A DNA stretch of 64,000 nt from Blasia pusilla (taxonomy: Eukaryota > Marchantiophyta > Marchantiopsida > Blasiales). Position 1 is the first letter of the stretch. Each line of letters starts with the position of its first letter. Under the pieces are notes generated by a model. That model was not told the origin of the DNA and did not search any database. It worked only from the letters and a program-made list of their open reading frames with translations. Positions 23,258-34,900 of the stretch are shown piece after piece. Made by a program: the position numbers and the translations under genes. The DNA is taken from positions 39,618,001-39,682,000 of the forward strand of contig CM114271.1 of assembly GCA_050084515.1 (NCBI GenBank), written 5' to 3'.

Positions 23258-24330
23258 CGTCTTTTAGGATGGATCAGTGACATCTAGTAGAACACCTTCT
23301 TGAGTAGTGTAGGACAAGCTCAGTAGGTTGAGGATGACCTACTGAGGCCCCGGGAAACCCGAGAAAGCATGTTTCCCCTTCGTTTTGGCTCATTTGGAGT
23401 CATATTAAGAAACTTACTATTTTAGGCAAGTACCATTTTGAGTATATGATCGACTTTTTGTTTTTGGTAATTAGCCCTTGAACTCCTACTTCAGGTCAAG
23501 AGCCAAGGAGATGACTTGGGAGAAAAGGTTACCATGGAGAGAGTTTGGGAGAGGAGCGGGGTATACCTTAAGGAGAGAGAGCTTGAGAGCTCATTCTCTC
23601 TTTGTTGAACCTCTTGGCATGAGGCGGCGGAGTTATGGTCCCTTGCCTTGTGAGTGTAACCCAAGCCCCTCATTAGGAGAGTGGGTTGGGTTTGACATGA
23701 GAGAGAGTGCACACCTTTGAGAGCTATGGTGTGAGATGGTGTAGAGAGAGATTGGATCTTACTTTAGAAAGAGAGAAAGAGAGAATGAGAGAGTGAGAGA
23801 GCTTCATGGGGGAGCTCGCTGGTCACTCGCTGTTTTTGTAGGTTGGGTACCGTGTTCCCCATTCAGCGGCTCATGGGAGTGCTCACCGGAGTAAGGGTTG
23901 CTTTGATTGTTCTTTGCATTTGCCGATTTTTCATGTGGAAGAGTGGCGCGCGGAAGCGCTATCCAATTTTTGATAGGGATTGAGTATGGGGGTGGATTGC
24001 CCCATGATGGTGCTCTCAAGAGCACCATGTAGCTTGTTGATTTGTATTTTTATAGATTTTACATTTTTTTGGGAGAAATCAGCGCGGAAGCGCTGCCAAA
24101 TTTTGTGTAGGAGAAAGAGACATTGGGCTTTAGGACAATCCTTGTCAATTTTTACAGGAATATCCAATTCTAAATATTTTTAATACTATTGTAGATCGTG
24201 AAGCTATGCACATTGTGCAACAAACAATGTGCAATTTAGAGTTATGAGCAAAAAGTTATGGTCAATCTTGCAAAACTGCCATTGCAAGGATATTTTTAGG
24301 GTTAAATTGTTCAAACCCTAAACCAGCCGC
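23258..24330 (+). repeat. Leader of PHD-type gypsy element, copy 2
   Basis: The first ~500 bases match 10,771-11,260 and 44,243-44,750. The later part matches copy 1 only and holds the same pair of ~135-bp units, here with gcgcgcggaagcgctat at about 23,945 and gcgcggaagcgctgcc at about 24,083. As in copy 1, nothing resembling the 126-bp terminal repeat lies directly before the leader. Confidence 0.65.
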
Positions 24331-24360
24331 CACCGTCATCGCCAATGGTCCGCCGTCGAC

Positions 24361-24420
24361 GGTCAACCATCACCATCAATGATCAACCATCACCATAAAT
24401 GTTCAACCATCACCGTAAAT
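24361..24420. repeat. 20-bp tandem repeat, three units
   Basis: Three 20-bp units with the core tcaaccatcacc run head to tail with few changes, and a partial fourth (ggtccaccgtc) follows. They lie in the gypsy leader upstream of gag copy 2. Copy 1 has a looser version at about 11,865-11,940. Confidence 0.8.
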
Positions 24421-25338
24421 GGTCCACCGTCCGTTGTCCACCCTTTGGTTGCCATTGCCGCCATTACGGAGTGGAGGATCTTCCACGACGTTTGTTGATT
24501 CTCTGACTTGCGTCGCCATCACGTACTTTGTTTTGGCTACCACCGTCATCACAGTTTTGTCATCAACTAGTGATGGCACCTGACATCAGGTTATGGTATT
24601 TGAGTTTTGATTTCATGCTACTATGTTGTGATTGGTAGCCGCTCGACGACGACGGAGTACCATACTGTGACGCCCGTAGCCGCGACGCGCCGCTGATTGC
24701 CGCGTTGTGCCGCTTGTGGCCACACCGCACTGTCTAGATCGCGGAGCCGCACCGTCATTATGGAGCAGAGTGTGGGTTTATTGTTGATTAAGGAGGGTAT
24801 ACCGCCGAGTATTGCATCCCACCATCAAGGGCCGTGCCGTTCGTAGTCGTTCCGTGCCGCGTGCAACGCCGCACCGTTTTGCTGGAACCGCAGTCTATCG
24901 AGGAGTTTTGAGCAGCGTCAGTACGGGAGGAGTATGACTTGCTGATTGGGGGAGTTGACTCCATGAACGAGTTGGGATTGAGAGTTGCACTTTCTGAGGA
25001 GCGACATCGAGATGTGTGAAGGTTACCCATTCTGGTCCTTTACCCTACACGCGTGAGGGATTCTGGCATTTGGGTAGTTTATTTGGGGATATTGGGTTGT
25101 ATGGATGCTGAGAACATCATTTATGTATGTGTTTTAGGGGACATAGACTTGTGTGGGATGTCCAGAGTTGAGAGTAGGTTGTCGATGAGATGATAGTCTG
25201 GTCAATTTGCCGCACCACGCCGCTTGTTACCGCACGTTACACGTCTCGGGGAGGGAGAGTGTAGATCGAGTGCCGCATGTTTGGGATGAGTGATTCAGGG
25301 ATTACTTGCAAGGTTGAGAGTGATCATGTGAGAGGGGC

Positions 25339-26709
25339 ATGAGGGCCATCACGGCGTCCTTTCAGGATTTTGAGAGGCGAGGTAGTGGAATTGAGAGTAG
25401 CTCTGGAGGGTTTACCCGGAGTGGTGCGAGGTTTCGAGGGTCTCCACGTGAGAGACCACCTCGATCTCCTTCTATGTCGTCTTCAGACAAGGGAGAGCAT
25501 GTAGAGGAGTGTGTTAGTGATCCACGGTACAGATTGAGTGATCCTACCAGTTAGGCGTACGAGATGCACGACCGGGGTAGAGGACCGCGTGGGTTTTCGG
25601 ATGCTATAGGCACCATAGAGCTACACGACTTCATTGCGGAGTTTAGGAGTTGGTGTGACTCACAGTGGTCTAGGAACTCTAGAGAGTTCAACCCGTTTAC
25701 AACATGGAATGGTATGTTCCAGCATTTAGAGGGGGCACCCATGGACGATTACCATGAGTTCTCCCATAGATATGCCCAGGAGATTGAGGCATGGCGACTC
25801 TACTATGACCCACACTATGTGTCATGGATGGAGCCGTTCGTAGATGAGGAGGAGGAGTCATGAGAGGCTACTTCCTCTTCCACTAGTGATGTTTTAGGAG
25901 GGGTCACTCGCACGGGAGCAGTTGCATCGTCTAGTCGGGTTCGTCCCTGGTTCAACCTTGTGGTTGAGTTCTTTGCTGAGTTGAGGGCGAGCTACCAGAG
26001 GGTACGGACGGAGAAGTTGCGGAGCATCCACGACTTCCAGAGGCGCCAAGGTGAGAGTTTGCGTTAGGCTTACACTTGCTTGCGCCGGTTGATCAACGTC
26101 ACTCAGGGGGTGATAGAGGCTCAAGCTATCCAATCATGGTATGCGATGCTGGATCGGACCCTGCAGATATGGGTGCGGGAGGGGGTGCTTCTTATGAACA
26201 CCTCCCCTACGTTGAGAGATGTTTTTAGGACCATCGAGAACATTGAGCGCAACATGGCGGAGGAGAGCGTAGCCACCATGGGTTCTGGGCGAGAGCAGTC
26301 GCGATTGTCTACACCACCTGTGCAGCAACGTGGACTCCGAGATAGGTCAACTGTGGCACCACGAGCTCAGGGAGGATACCGAGAGGCTGTGCCACAGAGA
26401 CCTGCGCCTTCATATACGGCTCAGCAGCAACCACCTACTATTACTTGTTGGTCACGTGGTGGAGCTCATCATCAACGCGATTGCAGTCGTCAGGGTCATG
26501 GACGTGTGCCTCAGCATGGAGGAGGAGATGGTGCTACACCAAGAAGTTATCAGTGTGACTATTGTCAGAGGTATGGTCATACACGCGCCAGGTGTTTCAA
26601 TTTACATCATGAGTTACGTCCGGACCGAGGGCTAGAGAGGGCACGAGAGCGAGTAGCCGGTCTGAGTGGGCCTAGAGATCGTACACCAGGTGGTCCCGTT
26701 GGGGGATGA
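25339..26709 (+). pseudogene. gag of PHD-type gypsy element, copy 2
   Basis: ATG at 25,339 opens a frame that can be followed to 26,709 through three premature stops (TAG at 25,552-25,554, TGA near 25,861, TAG near 26,066). At the first stop copy 1 has Trp. Blocks in order: an N-terminal Ser/Arg-rich stretch, 'TIELHDFIAEFRSWCDSQ', 'FNPFTTWNGMFQHLEGAP' (capsid-like), 'RRLINVTQGVIEAQAIQSWY', a Gln/Arg-rich basic stretch, then two zinc knuckles. The first knuckle, 'CWSRGGAHHQRDC', has lost its second Cys; the second, 'CDYCQRYGHTRARC', has intact CX2CX4HX4C spacing. This is the best-preserved gag of the family here, but it cannot make a full product. Confidence 0.8.
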
Positions 26710-28200
26710 GGAGTTGGAGTTGCCCGACAGGGTGGTGAAGCTGCCCGTGGAGGAGGTAGAGTACCACCACCTAGACGCGCAACGGAAGATGCCGGAGGTG
26801 AGGTTGGGATGGCTGCTCAGATACAGCAGCTATAGGAGCATATTTCCGCTATGGCATTGAGATTACCCGATGTCGGATCCGTGGCATCGACATCATATGG
26901 AGAAACCAGAGATCTGGAGGATCTTGGTTGGATGTGCGAGGTTGCCCATATGGAGGTAGCCGCAGTTGTGATGCGTGGAGCAGCTGTAGAGTTGGATCCA
27001 CAGCGAGGGGAAGCCAGAAAATAGACTAGGCTTCCTCAATCTTTCACGTTGTCTGAAGCGATGAGGATCCCATCGATGGGTCCTCATCAAAGTTCCTGGA
27101 GAGTTGGTGATGTTGTTGGTGTGTAGGCACGGAGGGCGATGGGAGAAGCGAGTGCGACGACTCCTATTGTTGATGCTCAAGAGGGGCATGTGTCGAGCAC
27201 GTTGTTGGGGGCGGCCACCGTTATGTACCGCACTCCTTTATTTTTTTCTTTCGATGTTATGACGTTGGGGGGTACGTCCACCGAGGCTTTTCGGCTGGCC
27301 GCTTCACTATGTGAGCGCGGAGTTGGAGTTTGTGCATCACGTTCAGAGGTGATTTCAAAGGAGGTGATGGACCTGCCCTTGGAGCGGATGCTCGGGCCGT
27401 CCACGTCAGATTCATGGCAGGCTGCGGCTACTAGGATGGCGGAGATGCCCGCTAGACCCGCGATAGAGCGTACCATGGCTTCTCCTGGTGTTGTTGCTTG
27501 ATAACCAAGGAGAGGTCTTTGAGTTGGTGAGTCTCGGAGGTAGAGATTTAAGTTCGCAACACGTCTTGTTGGATTGAGGAGCGCAACCCTTGATGTTGAG
27601 GAAAGCGTCATTCAGAGGATTGGACTTGACAAGAGCCGATGTGGAGCGTTATCCATTCCGAAGACAGACATCCTTGGGTGGAGCGAGTACCACATAATAT
27701 ATCACCCGACAACAGGTCGTGATGAGGATTCGCCTGGGACGTCCTACAGATGAGTCCGTGGTGCGAGCCAAGGCGATAGTGACTAATGCAGAGTCCTACG
27801 ACGTCTTGGTTGGTGGAGCAGTGTTATATCCGATGGGGTTTTCCCTGGATTACTGGGAGGAGTCAACGTCCTACAGACCAGGATGGCAGTAAGGTGATGG
27901 GCGCCTTAGCTCAACATCCGTTTGATTCACATGTGCAGTGATCGAGCAACGTCCTGGAGAGATGGCGACCTTAGCAGCATTTAGTAGTGCCATCACTTGG
28001 CCTAGTGATTTGATTGAGGGACATGTCCATACAGAGGATACTCCCATTTTTGATATTTCTATGGAGAGGAGTGTTATGGTAGCTGCATCATTCCGTGGAG
28101 GAGAGGTACTGTTGTGGGGCTCGACTGAGGATCTTCGACGATTGGCAGATGAGCACGTGCAGACCGCGTGGAGCGAGGCATTTGCATAAGAGCGTTCAGT
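26710..28200 (+). pseudogene. Protease-like region of PHD-type gypsy pol, copy 2
   Basis: This aligns with 14,641-15,960 of copy 1. Blocks: 'EVMDLPLERMLGPSTSDSW' (27,365), 'stop-GAQPLMLRKASFRGLD' (27,578, the aspartic protease site with its Ser codon turned into a stop), 'YDVLVGGAVLYPMGFSLDYW' (27,800), 'EMATLAAFSSAITWPSDLIE' (27,957) and 'AWSEAFA' (28,167). Similarity to copy 1 stops after this block. The RT, RNase H and integrase are missing, and the third element begins within about 130 bases. Confidence 0.65.
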
Positions 28201-28317
28201 CACATCTGAGTAGCCGATAGGCCGAGATCTATCGTGGATAGGGCGTAGGAGCCAGCGGACTATCTTGAGTGTAACTTTGTCCCACAGTGTTGGATGAGGT
28301 TGAGGATAGGTCCATTG

Positions 28318-28640
28318 TGTCAGGAACGTTGTTTATGACGACTTTCATGTTGAGGTCTTTTACAACCGGGTGACTTGTTGACCAGGTCACCTGCCCCTGG
28401 TAACCTGTGCACACAGGCTACCAAGGGAAGGGCTATTTTTAGGAGAAGAGCCTTTTGGCTCTTCCCAACCTATATAAGAGAGGAAGATGGCTTTCTTAAG
28501 CCATCTTTCTCATGTTGGGCCGTTGGAGCACCTCCCTTGTATGTGTGTGAGCTAGGACTAGGGTGCTAGCGTCCGGATTCCTTGATAGCACAAGGTGGAC
28601 GAGGCTCGATATGCCGATGTAGATTGAGGAGTGGAGTTTT
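28318..28640 (+). promoter_or_regulatory. LTR-like promoter segment of a third gypsy element
   Basis: A TATA box (TATATAAG at 28,471-28,478) lies between two perfect hairpins. The left one has a 7-bp stem with TTTT loop (28,446-28,463). The right one has a 10-bp stem with a 4-base loop (28,484-28,507). A possible LTR start, TGTCAGGAACG, is at 28,318. The segment is followed by a leader and a decayed gag of the same family as copies 1 and 2, so it is probably that element's 5' LTR. The right end is uncertain and no second LTR is found. Confidence 0.5.
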
Positions 28641-30170
28641 AGGCCGGGTGTGCCGTTTTTACTACTCTTTATTTTTACATGAGAAAGATGTCAGGGGGCT
28701 GGTGGGAATTCGTTGTTTGCAGGTAGGCAAGCGAGTTGCCTTGGTTGGGGAGCCCCTGGAGACGTGTGTGTTCCATTTTGTGTCATTTTTCTGTTCGGAA
28801 GGCCGTGGGCGGAAGCGCTGTCCGTTTTTCTCAGATTTTGCTGGTGCAGATTGTTGGGGGACAGCAGCCGAGTGTAGCGTGTGGTGGGGCGTCGGGTGTA
28901 CGCAAGTGGAGGCGTCGAGAGAGGAGGAACGGGCAAGTAGGGCTTGCAGCCGCCCGGGGGGCTGTTAAGTAAGGTGATTAGGTCGTAGCCGCCTAGCTGA
29001 TACGTACGTATACGGCCGCGAGGTTGTGTCACCGGAGTCGCAAGGGCCGGGAGCCAGGAGACGCGCGTCAAGAAGCACGCCGTTGAGTGATCTCCAAGTT
29101 TCCCCCCAGCCGGAAGGGAAGAGAGATGGACAGGCCGCATAGGGCCGCGTGCCATACTAGATCGCGGCTCCATAGGGAGCCGCGCAGGTGTAGAAGGGCA
29201 TTTAGGAGGCTCAGGGCATAGGCAGGCTCAAGCGCAGGGAGCCACGCGTTGCATAGGGCAGCGCGCTGAGGACCGGAAGGAGAGGGAGGAAGGAAGAGCC
29301 ATTAAGGCTCCGAAGATCTAGGGCAGGTACGGTGGTACCTACCAAGCGCGGGCGTTCCCCCCCCCCCCGCATTTAGGGCCCAAGGGGCCCGCATAGGGCC
29401 GCGGTCCAAAATTTCTTCCCCCTCTCCGACGTGGTAGCACCGACGGCGGTTGGACACTTGTCGCATACGTGGTAGGACGGACGAGGTCGGTCAGGCAAAC
29501 ACGTGCGCATGGGCAACGTGAGGGCAGGGAGGATGTCGACGTGCTGAGTGATCGACAAGTTGGACAGCGGGCGTGACATGATGTTTTTGAGGCGCGCATA
29601 GGGCGTTGCAGAGTTCTGTTGGAGGGGCGTGTGCATGATGCCGACGGGTTGTCGCATCTGTTGACGGGAGGATCGACGTGTTGGTCGAGGGGAGTGTTAT
29701 GTGGCGGAGATTGTCATATCATGTGGAGGAGTGCATATTGACGGTGCAGCAGGTTGGAGGGCGTGATCAGGTTACCCATTCGAGTCCCTTTTCCCGCACT
29801 TGTCGTGTGTGATTGAGAGTGCTGGGTATCGGGTAGTAGCTGGTGCTAGATGGGTGCAGTGATGGTGACGAGTGTAGATTCTTGTCATGTGTAGCATGTT
29901 GGTGGATATACGGCGGTTGCCGAGTAGGGGTCGCGTGTATGACCCGAGAGTGTGTCGCAAGGTTAGGTGAGTCAGTTGGGAGGCTCATGGTGAGCCCGAG
30001 TGTTGAGCATGCATGAGGCCGGGTATGTCATCACGGGATTGATGTTCGCATAGGTGAGCTAGTGAGTCGTGTGGGAGACTCTCGGTGAGTCTGAGTGCTT
30101 GAGCGGGTGAGACAGGGTTTGTCATCACGGGGTTCTTCCAGGGTTCGGAAGAACGGGGTAGTGCGAGCAG
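28641..30170 (+). repeat. GC-rich leader of the third gypsy element
   Basis: No conserved frame. At about 28,800-28,820 lies 'gggcggaagcgctgtcc', the same GC-rich motif as in the leaders of copies 1 and 2. Between 29,138 and 29,610 the word gcatagggc(c/a)gcg or close variants occurs about six times. At 29,345-29,375 there is a C homopolymer and a 'gcatttagggccc' palindrome-like stretch. I see no gene here. Confidence 0.5.
29963..30127. repeat. Two-unit tandem repeat of about 85 bp in the leader
   Basis: Two units start 'taggtgag' (about 29,964 and 30,051). Each runs through 'gag.ct(c)..ggtgag.c.gagtg' to 'tgtcatcacggg'. They are diverged, so this is an old duplication. Confidence 0.65.
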
Positions 30171-30180
30171 TAGTAGTGGT

Positions 30181-31613
30181 GTGACACGGAGTGGAGTGAG
30201 ATACGGAGGGGTTACGGTGAGGAGCTCGCGACATCCATCCGTGATGGATCGTCATCATCTGGACACCGGGTGCAGTGGCGAGATCACCGAAAGAGACGAT
30301 GAGTACTTGGCAGGAGATGGGCGACATGGGCCATCGGGGCATGCGTCGTTTCTGGTGCGATGGGCACCATCGACTTAGATGATTTCATCCAGGAGTTCGA
30401 CACATGGTGCAACTTCAGGAGATACGGACCCGACACGGTTCAACCCTTTCATGGCATGGAAGGGGTTGTTCCAAAGACTTGGAGGGTCCCTCGATGGATG
30501 ACTACATGGAGTTTCGATCACTATACTCGGTAGAGATGGATGCCTGGAGGATGTATTGGGCTCCGGGTATGTGTCCACTAGTGGTCGCGAGGCATATGAT
30601 GGGATTGTGAGAGGAGAGAGACCCACACCATCGGCCAGGAGACTAGATGGAGGGGAGGACAAAGTGACACATGCGATGTGGCGAGACCTCTGGTGATAGA
30701 GGTCCACCCTGCCCACCCACCGGTGGAGTTCTTCCGGCAGGTTGGGGAAGAGCTACGGGCGTCATTTACCGACAAGCTGAAGAGTCTGAGGATTTTCAGC
30801 GACGATCGGGTGAGAGTCGAGAGAGGCATTCACACGCATGAGGAGGCGATCATTGCTACGTTTGGAGGATCGAGGCGCGTCGATCCGATTGTGTAATGGG
30901 GTTACGGACCGAGAACTACGGAGGAGAGTCCGAGATGCGGTCTTTGATTCACACAAATGGGAAGCCCACATTGAAGGTGGTCTTTGAGTTGTCTGAGCGT
31001 ATTGAGCTCAACATGAGTGAGGAGCGGTAGTGACCGCTGGATTTTTTCGAGAGTTGACGGGTCCACGAGCGGCGGTGACCCCACCGGTGCCCCGGCGAGC
31101 ACCGATACCACGGGAGCGGGCGGGCGGTGTGCCTATGAGGCGGGGGGTACGACGTGAGCCTATGAGGCAACGACCGCACCTACATATGTTGCCCAAACAG
31201 GACCGATGTGGCTTGTTGGGCGTGTGGAGGGGCCCATAGGCAAAGAGCGCCCCAAACATGGGAGAGGACCACCAGCGCCTCCGATTGCATAGGAGCCACA
31301 GAGGATGGCCCCACCACAGCACCAGTGTGACCATTGCCACAGATATGGTCACACTAGGGATAGATGTTTTGACCTTTGCCGAGAGGCACGTCCGGAGGTA
31401 GGCCGAGGGCCTGGGGGCGGTCGTCTTGGAGGAGGTCGGGGAGTTCTTCCTGGACGTGGTGGTAGAGGACCACCACCAGCCAGAGGAGGAGGTGCGGTAA
31501 GAGGAGAGGAAGAGAGGAAGAGAGGAAGAGAGGAGAGAGGAGAGAGGAAGAGAGGAGAGAGGAGAGAGGAAACTACCTTCAACCGAAATAGATACCTTTT
31601 TTTTTTTTTTTGA
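30181..31613 (+). pseudogene. gag of the third gypsy element, decayed
   Basis: Matches to the other gags in order: 'TRSGVRYGG' (30,184; copy 2 'TRSGARFRG'), 'TIDLDDFIQEFDTWCN' (about 30,370, shifted frame; copy 2 'TIELHDFIAEFRSWCD'), and finally a zinc knuckle 'CDHCHRYGHTRDRC' (31,330) with intact CX2CX4HX4C spacing. A Gly/Arg-rich tail and a GA-rich run follow. Stops and shifts interrupt the middle. No pol sequence of this element follows; the sequence changes to A/T runs at about 31,590. The 77-codon minus frame opposite the Gly/Arg tail is only a shadow. Confidence 0.65.
31501..31571. repeat. GA-rich simple repeat at the end of the gag remnant
   Basis: Imperfect (GAGGAAGA/GAGA)n over about 70 bases. 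It extends the gag frame as a Glu/Arg-rich tail and is followed by a 15-base T run at about 31,596. It looks like slippage-expanded sequence at the break point of the element. Confidence 0.85.
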
Positions 31614-31930
31614 AGAGAGTTTCCGTTGGGTTGAAGAGAGGAAAATTTTTGTGTGAATTTTTTTGCACTTTTTTGTTCATTTATTAAACAATCCCCTTTT
31701 TTTTTTTTTCCTCTTCCATATTTTTGGCAACCCTGTGAGTCCGACTAGTTGCAAATTGCACAAAATTTACAAAACTGAAAAATCGGTGGAATCATAAGTG
31801 TGGAACCAATCACTTTTTCCATCCAAGGTCTGGAAAAAATCTATCATTTGCCCGGGCTGAATAGAGTTGAAGCTCACGGTGAAGGTTGAGAAAAAAATAA
31901 GAGTACAATCTAAAACCTCATTTTGCATCC

Positions 31931-34900
31931 TCAAAGTGGTTTGTTTAAAATACTTGAACTTCTTTGAGGGACAGAGGTGGTTGGTGGATTCCTACTCCTA
32001 CCTCCGACTCTCTTAAAACTACCAAAGAACACATAGTACATGTGCTTACAAGGGAAATAGCTTTTGCCACTTGTCTCTCTTTGGACAAAGTCATCACATG
32101 AACATGTGGGAAAGCAATGAGATGTGCACCACATACACCCCTGTGACACTTGAATTTCTGAGTGTTGTTCTGACCCAATACATCCTTCCTATTCCATTGC
32201 CACTCTAACATCTTTCGTGGCGATGATCTCCATTTTTGCCTCCCGAGCTGCTGCAATTCGTTTTGCTCTCTCCACCGTTGGCCTACACATTCTGTTTCTC
32301 TTCACCCCATTTCTAGACTCAAACAGAAATAATGGATTGAGATCATCCACCTTCTCGGGTACATGTTGACATCAATCTTGGGTTGAATACTGAAAATGCG
32401 AAGGTCTCAGTAATGCGAACATGCTCGAACTTCCCCGTCTCACGAGTGCGAAACCGGCACTTGTAAGATTGTCCACTTCGTCTTGAGTGCAGTTCGTGCC
32501 TGCGGCGATGGGCCAAATTGTGGGGGTATTCCCGGGAGCTCCAATGGCAGCCGGATAAGACTTCCGGAAAGCACAAGATTCATTTGGGCAGAAGAAGTAC
32601 TTCAATTGATCCCCGGTCCTCGTGAAACGATCAAAGGTTTTGAGTCCCCAAAACCAGGCGAGAGGTCATCAGTCCTTATGCAGTTCTTATTTAGGAAAGT
32701 GCCGCATGCTCTCCTAATGCCATCAGATCCTGCCTGCCGCAGGTGGGTCCACGTCTTGGGTTGCTCGAGATATATGCCACCGTTTTAGGTTGCAATCCAC
32801 CTCCATTACGGAATCCCATATTGTTGAACCACCCGGTGACGGGGATGTTGCGAACTTCCAAAGCAATGGAGGGCTTTTGAAATAAAACATTCACTGATTT
32901 TGGAGAAGTAACTCCATCACGGAATTGGGACGGGTCGGGGTCCCCGAATACTGGCGTTGTAATTTCCTCATCCAAATCAATCACGGATTTGTTCCTCGAT
33001 CTTTGCCTCTTCACTGCTGAAGTCAAGATACTTATCGGTCTCCACGAGTCTCGTTCGGTTTGCTCTACCACCATCTGTATGGGGCGTCTTGAAACCAGCC
33101 CATGAATATCCCCACCAATGTACGTCTTGCTCGAGTGGAGTTCGGCTCACGCACCGGTTGAAGGCCGACATACAATTTTTCATCACCGAGATCTCACGGC
33201 CATACGACATAGAGCTCGTAGATCGACGGCCCTTTTCCTTTTGTTATGCCTTTTGTGAGAAAGATATGGGATCTTTGCAGTTGTAGCATTGCTCTTGCGT
33301 GGTCTTGTTGGCATGCCTCCACAAGTGAAATTCGTTGGCATGCTTGTGATGACCTCAAGAGGAATGAACACTTTCTGCTCCACTTGTGTTGGGGCAGAGG
33401 GCATTTTCATGAACGTTCAATCCGCAACGAGCGGCAATGTTAGAAGGAGCGAAAATAACCCAGAGTCAAAGAAATAAGCGTCTGTCGGAACCAGGCGAGT
33501 TGCAGGCCGAGGCATCCCATGAGCGACTCTGCGACCCGTCGGGTCGACATGTTGTAACCTTAAACCCACCTCGCAACCCGCCGGAACCTGGCGGGTTGCA
33601 AGGCCGAGGCATCCATGAGCGACTCTGTGACCCGTCGGGTCCCGAATGGTTGCACACCCGGGACGACACCAAACATCTGGATGCAACCCGTCGGTTTCCG
33701 TCGGGTTGCACACTCGGGCAACCCGTCGCATCCGACAGCTTGCTTGGTTTCTTGGGTTTGAAATCCATATAATTCCCACGCTTCTCACCCTGAGCTACAA
33801 CTTTACAAATAATTCTCAGCGTGAGCTTGACAAGACAAAATAGTGAACTCACATGCCGCATGAAGTTTCCCTATTGTCTCATACGTCTGATCCACCAACT
33901 CAACCAAGAGCACAACTCTTTGTACTTCCCTCAATCGCATGCTTCCTCCACCACCCATGAAGTTCTTCCTGGCAGTCCATGGCGTGCTTCAAGGTTTTGC
34001 TGTCCTTGTAGCGTTGGAGTAGAGTGACATGCTCTGTCCTCTTATTCTCCTTGATGCAAGATTTGGTGTACCGGGTCACAGACTGTTGCCAATGGAAAGC
34101 ATCCGACCTTTCCCTCTCAGGTTGAACCTCTCCATCCCAGAACACTTCCCGGATAGCAATCCACCCAGGTTGTGCATTGTCCGCCATGAACCCATAAATT
34201 TCCGGAGGTGGCCTTTTGTTTTCCTTCACCACCTCCAATAAGAGTAACGACACATCTTCAAAGCGCCAACATCTTCTGCCTTTACTTCACACACAAATAT
34301 AGTTTTGAGTCTCTTCTCCACATGGTCATAAACGTGAGCACCCATCGTCAACCATCCGTTCAGCACTATGTAGCAAATATCAAAGCTGACCTAGCTCCCG
34401 TACAGATCTTCCCCTTCCCTCGTTCGATCTATAAGATCGAGGCCACTCGACGGACCTGTGGTTGACATTTTGAAGACATAGGCCCTGGATCCCTCGCCTC
34501 CTTGGCCCATGAACTGCCATCTCTGAATGAATGGAAATATGGAGTTGGCCTTGATTCTGGCGATGGCATCCATTTCGGCCGTCTTTCCATCCAGAACTCG
34601 TATCTGACGCAACAAATTCCAAAAGCATTCAGGATCAGCAAGAAATGCGAGATTTTCCCAGAGTTGTTTCTCCTCAACCGCCGTGATCTCGCCCTGTCCA
34701 AGGATTCCAAGCAATTGTTCATAAATTTGTGATGCCGTTGTGAGCTTGATCACCCCGGGCTTTGAACCCGGAGAGTTTCTGAAGACCTCGGCTACTTTCT
34801 TCGCCACGTCCTCCTTGATGTGTCTTTGAATTGCATCGGTCACAGGATGAGTGTGGGAGCCAACATGAACTGCTAGCCTTGTATACTCTGATGTGGAGCC

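Noticed and set aside
24361-24420. Possible CRISPR-like array of 20-bp repeats
   Set aside because: The units are contiguous with no spacers, lie in a plant retrotransposon leader and have no cas genes nearby; it is a minisatellite.
28582-28968. 128-codon + frame with many Cys residues
   Set aside because: Lies in the GC-rich leader of a gypsy element, overlaps a long minus frame, and the Cys spacing fits no zinc-binding pattern.
31349-31582. Pro/Ser/Leu-rich 77-codon minus frame
   Set aside because: Complement of the Gly/Arg- and GA-rich gag tail; low complexity.
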